DNA of 64,000 nucleotides from Magnetococcales bacterium (GTDB taxonomy: Bacteria > Pseudomonadota > Magnetococcia > Magnetococcales > Magnetaquicoccaceae), in contig JADGAZ010000010.1 in NCBI GenBank assembly GCA_015231755.1, forward strand, positions 62,001 to 126,000, given 5' to 3'. This document shows positions 45,344 to 54,605 of the stretch, one piece after another. Position 1 is the stretch's first letter. The number at the start of each line of letters is the position of its first letter. The notes beneath the pieces were generated by a model. It saw only the letters and a program-made list of their open reading frames with translations. It was not told where the DNA came from and did not search any database. A program made the position numbers and the translations under genes.

Positions 45344-48274
45344 TTATACTCCGATTTTGCTTCTCAGGTATGCACACTCCAAAGCCAGCGCTTCTTCATA
45401 CCTGATTCCATACCTGTTTCCTTTTTTGGTTACAAGTTGCTGTTCGCCAGTATCAAACATTTCAACGTTCTCATTTCCGTTTTCGTCAACAACCAATCTG
45501 CGTTCCATGACCGGCTTGAATTCATCTTCCCACTCATCGTAACACAACAACCCATAATCGAAAGCGTTCAAGCCTTCAGATTCAAAGGCCTCTTTCACCG
45601 TCTGGGCAATCAGACCGAAATGCCAACGTGCGCCGTCGCCCTTCTTTTCAACCGCGCTGTTGAATTTGAATTGCCCGTAATTCACCTTTCCCCAAGCACG
45701 CAGCACGGCATCGTCGATCGGCTTGAATTGTTGCTTTTCGCGCAGGTCTGAAGTGTTGATCGTCCCGGTTCCGGCATAGACGACAGCCCACCGCTTGGCA
45801 GCAGTGCCCAGATTGTCGGTGTTGTCACGATTGGAACGGGTACTTCCTGCCGTTTTATCAACCATGAAAAGAACAGTTCCGGCGACATTTCCAACGATAA
45901 AATCACCATTCCCATAAAACTCCGTGGTTCCAGCCAAACCACTTCCACGCGCCGAACCGCTCAAATACATTGACGCAGCAGATAATGATTTGCTTGACGA
46001 CATCATAAGATACGAAGTGTCGTTATCTCCAGTAATTCCTCCTGTAGAACCGGAAGTGAAAATAACCTTGCCGGAAAATTTGCCAGCAGAATTTGGGATG
46101 CTGAACGGGTCAACATTGAATGACCATTTGTTGCCAGGCGTATGCCCGGTTGTTGCTATAAAATCAATCACCACCCCTTCAGAAATGGTTTGAGGTGATC
46201 CGGTGATCGAAACTCCGGTCGCGTTCCACACCAAACCGCCGCTATCGCTCCATTTAAAAGTATTTGGTGATGTATCCCCATCAATCTCAAACACGAACTC
46301 CCTGAAGAGCGATCCGGTGAACAGGGTGGTTTGATCAACGATCATGTCATTCAAGCCGGACCCGGTGAACGTGACATTCTCAACAACAGGAGATGTGATC
46401 ACATTCTTGGTCAATCCACCATTGATTCCGTTGTAAAATACCTGCCGTGCATTCAGCTTTGATTCTGTGCATGAGCTTCTGATGATGAGGTTGTGACTGA
46501 GCAATGAGATCTCAGATTTGTTGATTTTGAAGAAGCTGGATGGATGTTCCAGTGCTGTTCCAAAGATCTGCGCACCATCAAGAGTTACATTGTCATCAGT
46601 GTATACATAATAAGCTGTACTGGTTACTTGACCAATCTTGCAGTTGACAATTCTCAATCCTTTGAGAGCATACGTACCAGAAGTGCTGATGTGAAATACA
46701 TTCACAGGAGGCGTGCCCGCCGTACTTGCTTCACACCCGACATCCTCAAATGTGATGTCACCGGCAGTGCCAACCGTGCTGCTTGGATCTCCAGACATGT
46801 GAATGTGAATATGGTCGCTGTTGGCACCGGAAGTCATCCCGGTAAATCCTCCCTTGAAAGCCCATCCCCCACACCCAAGGGTCCAATCCATGTAAATGGC
46901 AGCGCTATTGGCAGTTTGAGCTTGATGAACAAAGCGGAATCCGTAAAGTTGGTTGGAATAATTGGAACCGGATACCAAACTGTCAACGGAGAGATCGTCA
47001 TTTTTTGAAGAATAAAAGCAATATTTTGCACCGCCGCCAACGATCAGCGCATGAAGCCTGACACAGGTAACCTCTTCGGAAGCGATACTGTAAATGGCCG
47101 CCTCGGTGAAATACCCGGCAACGGTCACCTGTTCAAAATAATGCATTCCAGATGAAGATTCGCTTGACCTGCCAAGGCAAAGGCCAGTTTTGGGCGTGGT
47201 GGTGGTGTCTCCATAGAGGCAAATATTTTGAATCGAGTCCTGGCTTGCCCCTTTGCAACTCACCACCGCTGCGCCGGTGTGCTTCCCGATGATGCACGTC
47301 CCCTCAATATTGGTCAGGCCTGCGCCACGAAGCGGTCCGGGCCGGTCTCCTTCGCCTCTGAAGGTGATGTTTTCCGGCATATAGATCGTTGACGTTGTGA
47401 GATAATTCCCCTGCGGGAAATAAAGCAATCCGCCCCCGTTCGGTCCAATGCTTTGGACTGCCGCGATGGCATCATTGATGGCATCCGTGTCGTCCGTCGC
47501 CCCGTCACCTGCCGCGCCGAAATCCTTGACATTGATCACACAGCATTCGGTGACCGTCTCCCAGGTGCTGCCGGTATAGACCTTCATCCGGTCTCTGGTG
47601 GTGTTGAAATAGAGATCGCCATTCTGCAATGATGATGTGTTATTGCGGGTAGCGGGGTCAGAAGTTTTCGGGCCAAGGTACACATCAGAAAAATTCGTCA
47701 CGTCGGCCACGTTGTCGGCCACGGTGGTGATGTTTGCGGCGATTCCGGCCACGATGTCGATATCGGCGATGACGTCCACCACCGATTCCACCGAGGCGAT
47801 TTCAGGGCCGGCAATCGGTAATCCATCCTCATCGAACGCCAGCACCACCCCGGCCCGGGAAGCGGCCACCGGGAGTACCATCGCAGGTGATCCCGCATCC
47901 ACATCCGGAGCCATCAAGGTGCGGTCCACCCTGTCCTTGAGCCTCTGGGTAATCATGGTGAGCCGGTCAAGGGACTGCTCATGAGTGCCTGCTGGGACAG
48001 GGTCGTTGGCGACATAATCGATTTCCTGCGTCAAAGCAGGGTCGCGAAAGATGATCACCTCCAGCGCGGACGCCGGAGCGGTCAGGAAGGTTACCGTGCC
48101 CCCGGTATCAACCCCGGTCCCCGATACCGTGTAATGGGTGGTGATCGTCTGGAGAACCCCGCCTTTGTAAACCTTCAGATCCTCGCTGGCGAGAAAATAA
48201 AAAGGAACCGTGAATGCCGTTGTGGAACCGTCACCGGCATATTCAACCCTGCTCGTAGTCACCGAAACCGTCAT
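45344..48274 (-). CDS. Phage-type tailspike with pectate-lyase-like and S74 chaperone domains
   Basis: 976 aa. Residues 1-125 (SRVEYAGDGSTTAFTVPFYF; EQSLDRLTMITQRLKDRVDR) resemble the T7 tail-fibre adaptor. A hydrophobic helical stretch with VVDVIADIDIVAGIAANI follows. Near residue 250 FGAAGDGATDDTDAINDAI starts a right-handed beta-helix of the pectate-lyase superfamily. The last 110 residues (TSDLREKQQF; ARWHFGLIAQTVKEAF) match the peptidase S74 intramolecular chaperone, which cleaves itself off after trimerisation. It is visibly less GC-rich than neighbours, with no other phage gene nearby, and is bracketed by two IS66 remnants. It should bind or degrade a polysaccharide. Confidence 0.88.
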   Translation of the reverse strand: MTVSVTTSRVEYAGDGSTTAFTVPFYFLASEDLKVYKGGVLQTITTHYTVSGTGVDTGGTVTFLTAPASALEVIIFRDPALTQEIDYVANDPVPAGTHEQSLDRLTMITQRLKDRVDRTLMAPDVDAGSPAMVLPVAASRAGVVLAFDEDGLPIAGPEIASVESVVDVIADIDIVAGIAANITTVADNVADVTNFSDVYLGPKTSDPATRNNTSSLQNGDLYFNTTRDRMKVYTGSTWETVTECCVINVKDFGAAGDGATDDTDAINDAIAAVQSIGPNGGGLLYFPQGNYLTTSTIYMPENITFRGEGDRPGPLRGAGLTNIEGTCIIGKHTGAAVVSCKGASQDSIQNICLYGDTTTTPKTGLCLGRSSESSSGMHYFEQVTVAGYFTEAAIYSIASEEVTCVRLHALIVGGGAKYCFYSSKNDDLSVDSLVSGSNYSNQLYGFRFVHQAQTANSAAIYMDWTLGCGGWAFKGGFTGMTSGANSDHIHIHMSGDPSSTVGTAGDITFEDVGCEASTAGTPPVNVFHISTSGTYALKGLRIVNCKIGQVTSTAYYVYTDDNVTLDGAQIFGTALEHPSSFFKINKSEISLLSHNLIIRSSCTESKLNARQVFYNGINGGLTKNVITSPVVENVTFTGSGLNDMIVDQTTLFTGSLFREFVFEIDGDTSPNTFKWSDSGGLVWNATGVSITGSPQTISEGVVIDFIATTGHTPGNKWSFNVDPFSIPNSAGKFSGKVIFTSGSTGGITGDNDTSYLMMSSSKSLSAASMYLSGSARGSGLAGTTEFYGNGDFIVGNVAGTVLFMVDKTAGSTRSNRDNTDNLGTAAKRWAVVYAGTGTINTSDLREKQQFKPIDDAVLRAWGKVNYGQFKFNSAVEKKGDGARWHFGLIAQTVKEAFESEGLNAFDYGLLCYDEWEDEFKPVMERRLVVDENGNENVEMFDTGEQQLVTKKGNRYGIRYEEALALECAYLRSKIGV

Positions 48275-48364
48275 TTTTGGATTCCTTTGATATTTGTCAT
48301 GGTTGAAGCGAGGGCTTGTTTAAACGCCTGTCCAGGCCCCCACCAATAGGAAGTCCCATGTTTC

Positions 48365-48861
48365 GCAACCGTTCAGCCCAGTAAAATATTGCAGGCGGCA
48401 TGAAGCATCAAAACAGTCTACCTGGGAAGGCGCGAAGGAGTGGGCTTGTCTCGCAAATCCGCATCGATTGTCTGTATTAAGAACTCAAGGACGTTGCGTT
48501 TCTGTTGGCGACAAGTAGCAGCCACAGTCAGTTTCCGCTTCACGGACGGAGGATCTCGCGACGGAGGCTTGGATGAAATGCTGGAGTTCTTCCGTCATCA
48601 CTCCTCCAGCATTTCCACCTTCCGCATCAATTCCGCAATCTGCTTTTGCTGTCGGGCAACCCGTGCCCGCAGTTCCTGGTTTTTTTTCCGCAGACGCTGA
48701 TTTTCATCACGAGAGGCACCGGTTCCCCTCCTGGAGGTGCCTGTTCTCATCGATCAAAAACCGAATGTTCAACTCCATGATGTCGTCCATGGATGAGAAT
48801 CTAACCGTTGATAATCATATTGTCAAGGCTTGGTGACTTCTTTTCTGATCTAAACGGTTAC
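48365..48861 (-). mobile_element. IS66-family remnant 2 (internally deleted element, 497 bases)
   Basis: One end is GCAACCGTTCAGCCCAGTAA; the other reads CTGATCTAAACGGTTAC, a 14-of-17 match to the first inverted. Between them only the two tips of a transposase survive. Orientation is the same as remnant 1. Flanks CATGTTTC and TAAAGATC show no target duplication. Its right end touches the stop codon of the ThDP enzyme. Confidence 0.82.
48418..48785 (-). pseudogene. tnpC: IS66 transposase TnpC, broken remnant
   Basis: Read leftwards, MDDIMELNIRFLIDENRHLQ begins the N-terminal coiled coil. A frameshift leads to DENQRLRKKNQELRARVAR, then a stop, then RKNSSISSKPPSRDPPSVKR, the NSSxSSKPPSSD signature of IS66 TnpC. 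The catalytic centre is deleted and the frame joins TVAATCRQQKRNVLEFL and the C-terminus PTPSRLPR. It cannot make an active transposase. Confidence 0.8.
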
Positions 48862-50687
48862 TAAAGATCTTGAGACTTGGCATGTAGAGGAATCAACATA
48901 TTTTTTTTCAATTCATCTCGGGATAGGAGAGGAGAAAGGTCTTCCAGGGGGGGGGAAACGATTTTTCCGGTTTTGTCGATGGCCAGAGACAATTTCGGAT
49001 AGAAATATTGTTCCGGATCCATGAAAATATCACAGATGATGGGTCCATCTGCATTCTGGATTGGATCAATGGTGCTGTTAAACTCATTCCAGTTGCGGAT
49101 AGAAAAATAGGGGATGCCGAAGGCGTGGGCGATTTTCTTGAAATCCGGGCAGGTGACGCCGGTGTCGGCATTGACGGCGGTATACTGTCCTTTGAATAGA
49201 TTTTTCTGGGTGTGCTTGATCATCAGGTAGCCATCATTATTGAAAATAAATAATTTTATCGGCAGGCGGTGATGGGCGATAGTCTGTAGTTCCTGAAAAT
49301 TCATCATCATGCCACCATCGCAGTTGAGGCAAAGGATCTCACCTTTATTCAGGGCAAAGGAGGCGCCGATGGCAGAGGGTAGGCCATAGCCCATCTCTCC
49401 CAGTCCGGTTGATGTCATGAGGCGTTGTCCTTGTTTGATGCGGATGGCCTCGTGACCGGAGAGTAGCGCGGTGCCCATGTCGGTGGTGATGACCTGATCT
49501 GCCTTGAAGTGGTCGCAGAGCTTGTCTATGACTTGATAGGAGTTCAGAAAGCCGTTGCTTTCCTGATGTTCCGGGCCGACCAACGGATAGCGGGTTCGGC
49601 ACTCCACGCAGTGTCGGGTCCAGTCATTGACTGGATTCGGATTCAGAGGGTTGGCCGCAAAGCGGTGGATGAGGGCTTCCAGGAATTGGCCCGCATCGGC
49701 CAGGATGCCGACATCGGCCAAGTCAGCGGTTTTGGTCAGTTCGGTGGCGTCGATATCGACTTGGATGATTTTGCCTTCGCGGGCAAACTCCGAATGTTCG
49801 TAGCCGATCATGGGAATGGCCATGCGGTTGCCGATGGCGATCACCAGATCGGCATTTTGTACCACGAAGTTGGCGGCACGATTGCCATAGACCCCTGCGC
49901 GACCAAAATTGAGGGGATGGGCATCATCGAGCATATCGATTCCCGCCCAGGTCACCAGGGTGGGAATTGGGCAGAGTTCGAGCAGGTATGTAATGCGATC
50001 AGTGGCGCCGGCCAAGCGGATGCCGTGTCCGAGCCAGAAGACCGGTCGTTTGGCGGCGCGTATGAGTGTTTCGACTTCATCCATCTGGTTTGGCGTGGGG
50101 GTGGGTAGTGCGGTGGGAGTGCTTTCGGGCACGAAATGGTTGAACTGTTTGGCAGGCAGGAAGGCCCCCTGGATATCCATTGGGTAGTCGATCCAAACTG
50201 GTCCCGGTCGACCGCTTCCGGCGATGTGGTATCCTTTTTCCAGTTCGAAGATTGCCTGTTTGGGATCCATGATCCGTGCGGCATATTTGGTGATGGTTCG
50301 CACCATTTCAGTGCTGTCGTATCCCTGTATCCCCCACATGCGCATGCCCTGCATGGAGTTGATAAATCGAGTATTCTCCTGTCCGGAAATCACGATTCCC
50401 GGTAAGGAATCGGCCCAAGCGCTCATGACTCCAGTGATGGCGTTTGAACTCCCCCCTCCGGCGGTGACCAGGGCGGCGGTGATTTTGCCGCAGACCCGAT
50501 AGTAGGTCTGCATGGCCATGGTGGCGGCCTGTTCGTGGTGGACGCAGATGATTTCGGTGTAGCCTAGATTGTTGATTGAATCGAATATGTGGGAGTTTGC
50601 TGAACCAATGATCCCGAAAACATGACGAATTTCATTTGTTTTTAAAAATTGTGCGATGGCGTCGCTTACTTTAATGTTGTCTGACAT
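48861..50687 (-). CDS. ThDP-dependent enzyme, acetolactate-synthase-like
   Basis: A 608-aa protein with the three-domain layout of acetolactate synthase/pyruvate oxidase. The catalytic glutamate is in VHHEQAATMAM (about residue 52), VTAGGGSSNAITGV follows, and the ThDP/Mg motif is CDGGMMMNFQELQT...NNDGY with Cys for the first Gly of GDG. It lacks a neighbouring small subunit, and such stand-alone homologues occur in surface-sugar clusters. The last base of its stop codon is the terminal base of the IS66 remnant, so the C-terminus may have been altered. Confidence 0.83.
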   Translation of the reverse strand: MSDNIKVSDAIAQFLKTNEIRHVFGIIGSANSHIFDSINNLGYTEIICVHHEQAATMAMQTYYRVCGKITAALVTAGGGSSNAITGVMSAWADSLPGIVISGQENTRFINSMQGMRMWGIQGYDSTEMVRTITKYAARIMDPKQAIFELEKGYHIAGSGRPGPVWIDYPMDIQGAFLPAKQFNHFVPESTPTALPTPTPNQMDEVETLIRAAKRPVFWLGHGIRLAGATDRITYLLELCPIPTLVTWAGIDMLDDAHPLNFGRAGVYGNRAANFVVQNADLVIAIGNRMAIPMIGYEHSEFAREGKIIQVDIDATELTKTADLADVGILADAGQFLEALIHRFAANPLNPNPVNDWTRHCVECRTRYPLVGPEHQESNGFLNSYQVIDKLCDHFKADQVITTDMGTALLSGHEAIRIKQGQRLMTSTGLGEMGYGLPSAIGASFALNKGEILCLNCDGGMMMNFQELQTIAHHRLPIKLFIFNNDGYLMIKHTQKNLFKGQYTAVNADTGVTCPDFKKIAHAFGIPYFSIRNWNEFNSTIDPIQNADGPIICDIFMDPEQYFYPKLSLAIDKTGKIVSPPLEDLSPLLSRDELKKNMLIPLHAKSQDL

Positions 50688-51054
50688 GGGAATCCGTTAT
50701 TTTTAAGTGGTTGGAAGTGGTTGTAAATTATGTCTTAATGGTTTTTGAAATGCCAATAATTGAACGATAATACGCAGGATGGCTACATATCGTCAAGAAT
50801 AATTTGTTCCGAGTTACAGCGGGATTGGGCTTTTTGGGAGCAGGGGAAAAGTCGGCTTTGATACGTGCGCGGAAGGGCGAATGCCGTGTCCACAAAGAGT
50901 AAGAGGTGAAATTTCAGGAAGGATTTTCAGGTGATCATCTATTTTTCATTGGTGGAGAGCGGGTGGGAGCTGGGGGATGTTGGAAATCTGTTGGCGCTCG
51001 GCCCCGGTTTCATGCATCCTTGCATAAAAACCGGGGCCGAGCGTTAAACGGGGA
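50688..51054. other. Intergenic region with a long hairpin after phaC
   Basis: No gene is supported. CGCTCGGCCCCGGTTT (50995-51010) and its exact complement (51028-51043) form a 16-base-pair stem, with ATGCA/TGCAT able to pair in the loop. It lies 11 bases beyond the phaC stop and probably protects or ends that transcript, although there is no T run. The left part is AT-rich and holds the upstream region of the ThDP gene. Confidence 0.6.
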
Positions 51055-52119
51055 TTAACCCCGTTCCTTCAACCAGTTGGCGATGGCCGGCGGGATCTCT
51101 TTTTGGGAGCGTCCGCTGACGTACACGCCGATGTGGCCGCCATTGAAGGCCACTTCCTGGTAATCGGAGCTGCCCACATACTGCTTGAGGGCCTTGGAGG
51201 CGTCTGGGGGGACCAAGTGATCCTTGGTCGCGTAGACGTTGAGCACCGGCATGGTGATGTTGGCCAGATCCACGCGCCGTTCACCGATTTTGATATTGCC
51301 TTTGATCAGTCCATTTTTCTGGAAGAAATCCTTGATGAATTGACGGAACGCCTCACCCGCCTGATCCGGCGAATCGAAGATCCATTTTTCCATGCGCAGG
51401 AAGTTCTTCAATTTCACCTTGTCATCCAGAAGATCCACCATATCCAGATATTTCTGGCCGGTGAGACGGTAGGGATTCATGGACAAGAAGGTGACATTCA
51501 GCAGATCACCCGGGATGTTGCCCATGGTATCCACCAGCAGATCGATATCCAGATTGCGCACCCATTGGCTCAACAGGTTGTCCGGGGTGTGGAAGTCCAC
51601 CGGGGTGACCATGGTGACCAGATTGCGCACCCGGTCGGGATGCAGCGCGCTGAAGCACAGGCTGAAGGCTCCGCCCTGACAGATGCCCAGGACGTTGACC
51701 CGATAGATGTCGTGGCGATCCCGGATGAAATCCACGCACCGCTTGATGTACCCGTTGATGTAGTCATCCAGGTTCAAGAAGCGATCCGAGGCGTCCGGAT
51801 AGCCCCAGTCGATCAGGTAGACATCCATGCCTTCGTCCAGCAGACCCCGGATCATGGAGCGGTCTTCTTGCAGATCGGTCATGTAGGGGCGGTTGACCAG
51901 GGCGTACACCACCAGAATCGGCACCCGATGGGGATTTTCCACCCGGGGGACATAGTGGTACAACGTCACCTTGTCGTCGCGAAAAACCGCTTCCTTGGGG
52001 CTGATGCCAGACTCGATCTGACCCACTTCGGTGAAGGTTTTGACTCCGGCAGCGAGTTTCTGGTTGAATCGGGCCAGCTCCTCAACCGCCTTTTCCGGAT
52101 TGATGGCGAACGGGAACAT
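51055..52119 (-). CDS. phaC: Class III polyhydroxyalkanoate synthase, PhaC subunit
   Basis: Polymerises 3-hydroxyacyl-CoA into PHA granules. The 354-aa length and start match class III (Allochromatium) PhaC. The lipase-like box GICQGG carries C147; D300 (YATKDHLVPP) and H329 (NGGHIGV) complete the triad. GAAAGGAG precedes the ATG. It follows phaE by 3 bases, its required partner. Confidence 0.95.
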   Translation of the reverse strand: MFPFAINPEKAVEELARFNQKLAAGVKTFTEVGQIESGISPKEAVFRDDKVTLYHYVPRVENPHRVPILVVYALVNRPYMTDLQEDRSMIRGLLDEGMDVYLIDWGYPDASDRFLNLDDYINGYIKRCVDFIRDRHDIYRVNVLGICQGGAFSLCFSALHPDRVRNLVTMVTPVDFHTPDNLLSQWVRNLDIDLLVDTMGNIPGDLLNVTFLSMNPYRLTGQKYLDMVDLLDDKVKLKNFLRMEKWIFDSPDQAGEAFRQFIKDFFQKNGLIKGNIKIGERRVDLANITMPVLNVYATKDHLVPPDASKALKQYVGSSDYQEVAFNGGHIGVYVSGRSQKEIPPAIANWLKERG

Positions 52120-52122
52120 GGA

Positions 52123-53367
52123 TTATTCTCCTTTCTGGGCGGGCGCGGTGGGGGCCGGAGCCGTTTGGGGCTTGGCGTTGCCAATGCGCACTGTCTTCTT
52201 GATGGCCAATTTGTCCGCCGATTCGGCGCCGTTGTCCGCGGGAGCGGTGAGAGCCTCTTCGACTTGCAGCTTCAAAGCGGTCAGCTCTTCCCGCAAGCGG
52301 CGCACGCCGAGTTTTTCCATGTCGTCACGCAGGGTATTGATTTCTGCGCTGGCATCCTTGCTTTGCAATTCGTGGAGGGTATCCTCCAGGTTTCCGACTC
52401 GGCGGCGCAGCGTGCTGATTTGACGATGGGCACTGTCCAGTTCGCGACGGGTCGGCAGATTCACCGCGGCCAGGGAGTTGTCCATCGTCTCGGCCATGTT
52501 GCGGCGGACCCGCATCATGGCGTTCATCATCCGTGAATTGATTTCGTTGAATTCTTTACTGGTTACGGTGGCGGCGTTGGCCTCTTCGTTGCAGTCCACC
52601 CACAGCACGTAAAGATCCCGCATGGTCTGCATCGACTTGCCTTCGGCTCCCATTTCCAGGAGTTTGCGATGCAGCAGATCCAAAGCCCGTTTGGAGGAGT
52701 CGTTCATGAGTTTCTGGAACTCTTCAAACGCCTTGCGATACTCCAGGGACAGACGCATCCCTTCTTGGACTTTTTCTTGTTTTTCCCGGTTCAGGCCCAG
52801 ACCCGGCATGGACAGAAAGCGCGACAGCGCCTCTTCGGTGGCCTGTCCGCCGGCGAGCAGCGCCCGCATGGTATCGTTGGAGAAGGCTGGATTGGAGCCG
52901 AGAAATTCGGTCCAGGCTTTCATCGGACGGCTCATGAAGGCGGTCATCTCCTCCATGTTGCCCATCTTGCCCATGCCGCCCAGATTGCCGAACATGGATT
53001 GGGTGCCCTGGGCGAACATCGCTTTGGCCTGTTGAATCGCCTTGTCGAGTTGGCTGGTCCACTCCTGGGTGACATTGCCGCTGTCCGACAGACCCTGAAA
53101 GACCTTGAAAACCTCACGACCCATCCGCATGAACTCTTCCATGGAACCCATGGCATGACGCATGGCCATGGCTTCGGGGGTCTGGGTGGGGGCGGCGAAT
53201 GGATTGGGCCAGCGGTTCATCCCATCGCGGAAAAAGCTCATCGGGCTTTCGGTCTGCCAGGCATTGGTCCAGTTGCTTTGGGTCGTATTCGACCAATCTT
53301 CCCACATTTTGCGTTGCAGGGTGTTCCACCCGGTCATCCAGTCAGCGGAAAACGGATTGTTGTCCAT
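52123..53367 (-). CDS. phaE: Class III PHA synthase, PhaE subunit
   Basis: A 414-aa partner of PhaC. The N-terminal half is helical and rich in Met/Trp (WMTGWNTLQRKMWEDWSN), with the FLSMPGLGLNREKQEK block typical of PhaE. The C-terminal part from about residue 300 is a coiled coil (HRQISTLRRRVGNLEDTL) and ends in an Ala/Pro tail. ATG 53367 has GGAG nine bases upstream; a TTG two codons earlier is less likely. Confidence 0.9.
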   Translation of the reverse strand: MDNNPFSADWMTGWNTLQRKMWEDWSNTTQSNWTNAWQTESPMSFFRDGMNRWPNPFAAPTQTPEAMAMRHAMGSMEEFMRMGREVFKVFQGLSDSGNVTQEWTSQLDKAIQQAKAMFAQGTQSMFGNLGGMGKMGNMEEMTAFMSRPMKAWTEFLGSNPAFSNDTMRALLAGGQATEEALSRFLSMPGLGLNREKQEKVQEGMRLSLEYRKAFEEFQKLMNDSSKRALDLLHRKLLEMGAEGKSMQTMRDLYVLWVDCNEEANAATVTSKEFNEINSRMMNAMMRVRRNMAETMDNSLAAVNLPTRRELDSAHRQISTLRRRVGNLEDTLHELQSKDASAEINTLRDDMEKLGVRRLREELTALKLQVEEALTAPADNGAESADKLAIKKTVRIGNAKPQTAPAPTAPAQKGE

Positions 53368-53592
53368 GCTCAACTCCTTAATGAGGATTTATCAAAAAAA
53401 GGATATCACCAGTTGGTTTTATCGATATTCTCAGACGCGATTTTGACAAACCCAATGATATAAAGCGTATTTGTGGCTCTGTTTGTACACACGAGAATAG
53501 GTGGCGCGTCCCTGCGCCGTTACAGCCGGGCCGAAGTTCCGCCTTGCGCCAAAGACGCAGGTCGTCGCAACGCCGATTTGGAATAAAACGAC

Positions 53593-53952
53593 TTATTCCA
53601 GACCCGCTTTGGCCTCTTCCACCAGCTTGGTGATGTTCTTTTCGATCAGATCCTTCAGCTCGTTCTGGCCCTGGGTCAGGACATCCATGGTCCGTTTGGC
53701 ATTGTCCACCATCATTTTGCCCAGGTTGGTGGCGATGTCCGCCTGGGTGGAGACCGCTTCCTGGATGGTTTTGGCGGAGCTCAGATCCTTGAGCTGTCTG
53801 GCACCGGCGGTGATGAAGCCTTCCGCCGCTTCGAGTTGCTGTTTGGTCAGTTCCTGCACAGTGCGGTCGTTGATGCGTTGCAAATCAGAGATGGAATCCA
53901 TCATCTTTTTGGTCAATTCCGTCATGCGCTCGGCAACCTTGTTATTGTCCAT
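53593..53952 (-). CDS. Phasin-family PHA granule protein
   Basis: A 119-aa all-helical protein (EGFITAGARQLKDLSSAKTI, VDNAKRTMDVLTQGQNELKD) of the phasin type that coats PHA granules. AAAGGA precedes ATG 53952. It lies within the pha cluster between phaR and phaE; a 225-base gap separates it from phaE. Confidence 0.85.
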   Translation of the reverse strand: MDNNKVAERMTELTKKMMDSISDLQRINDRTVQELTKQQLEAAEGFITAGARQLKDLSSAKTIQEAVSTQADIATNLGKMMVDNAKRTMDVLTQGQNELKDLIEKNITKLVEEAKAGLE

Positions 53953-54084
53953 GGCTTGAGTCCTTTGTCGATTGAGTTCACATGTCGTTGCAGAATTGCT
54001 GCAATGCAACAATGGTGCGATGCAGCATAAAGGAACGATGGGGCAGTGTCAAAGATTTTTTTTGGGGGTGATGCGATTTTTGTC

Positions 54085-54561
54085 TCATCCCCGTTCTGGA
54101 GGGGTATCCTCTTTTTTCTTGACGGCGCCGCCAAGCGTCAGCGAGAAGATCCCCCCTTGCAGCGAGTGCCACATCTCCAGGTTGCGCCGTCCCATCTCAT
54201 TGATCAGGCTCAAAGGATCCGGCGCGGATTGGAAGAAGGTTTTTTGATCCATGAAGGCGTCCAGGCTCTGTTTCATCCATTCCCCCAACGCTTCTTGCAA
54301 CGTGTCTCCGTAGAAACGGATGATCAGTTGCAAGGCGTCGGAGTCGAAGACCGGACGACCCTTGTCTTCCTGTTCGCTGATGATCTGCAACAGGATCAAC
54401 CGGGTCAGGTCTGCTCCGGTGCGGTTGTCCACCACCTGGAACGGGATGCGGTTCATGACCAGATCCCGCACCCCGTCCAGTGTGATGTAGGCCGACTGCT
54501 CGGTATCGTACAGGCGTCGATTGGCGTATTTTTTTATGATGCGAACCGGTGTCTCATCCAT
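54085..54561 (-). CDS. phaR: PHA synthesis repressor PhaR
   Basis: A 158-aa regulator. The N-terminal DNA-binding domain is clear: RIIKKYANRRLYDTEQSAYI and LDGVRDLVMNRIPFQVVD. PhaR binds both DNA and PHA and represses phasin and pha genes until granules form. The start is uncertain between ATG 54561 and ATG 54582. Confidence 0.9.
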   Translation of the reverse strand: MDETPVRIIKKYANRRLYDTEQSAYITLDGVRDLVMNRIPFQVVDNRTGADLTRLILLQIISEQEDKGRPVFDSDALQLIIRFYGDTLQEALGEWMKQSLDAFMDQKTFFQSAPDPLSLINEMGRRNLEMWHSLQGGIFSLTLGGAVKKKEDTPPERG

Positions 54562-54605
54562 AATAAAAAGGTTGCCCCCCATGGTCGCCTGTGAATGGAT
54601 ACCGA

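Noticed and set aside
53460-53592. A gene in the gap near the phasin 3' end
   Set aside because: The plus-strand frame there is antisense to the phasin gene and has no start signal or family look.
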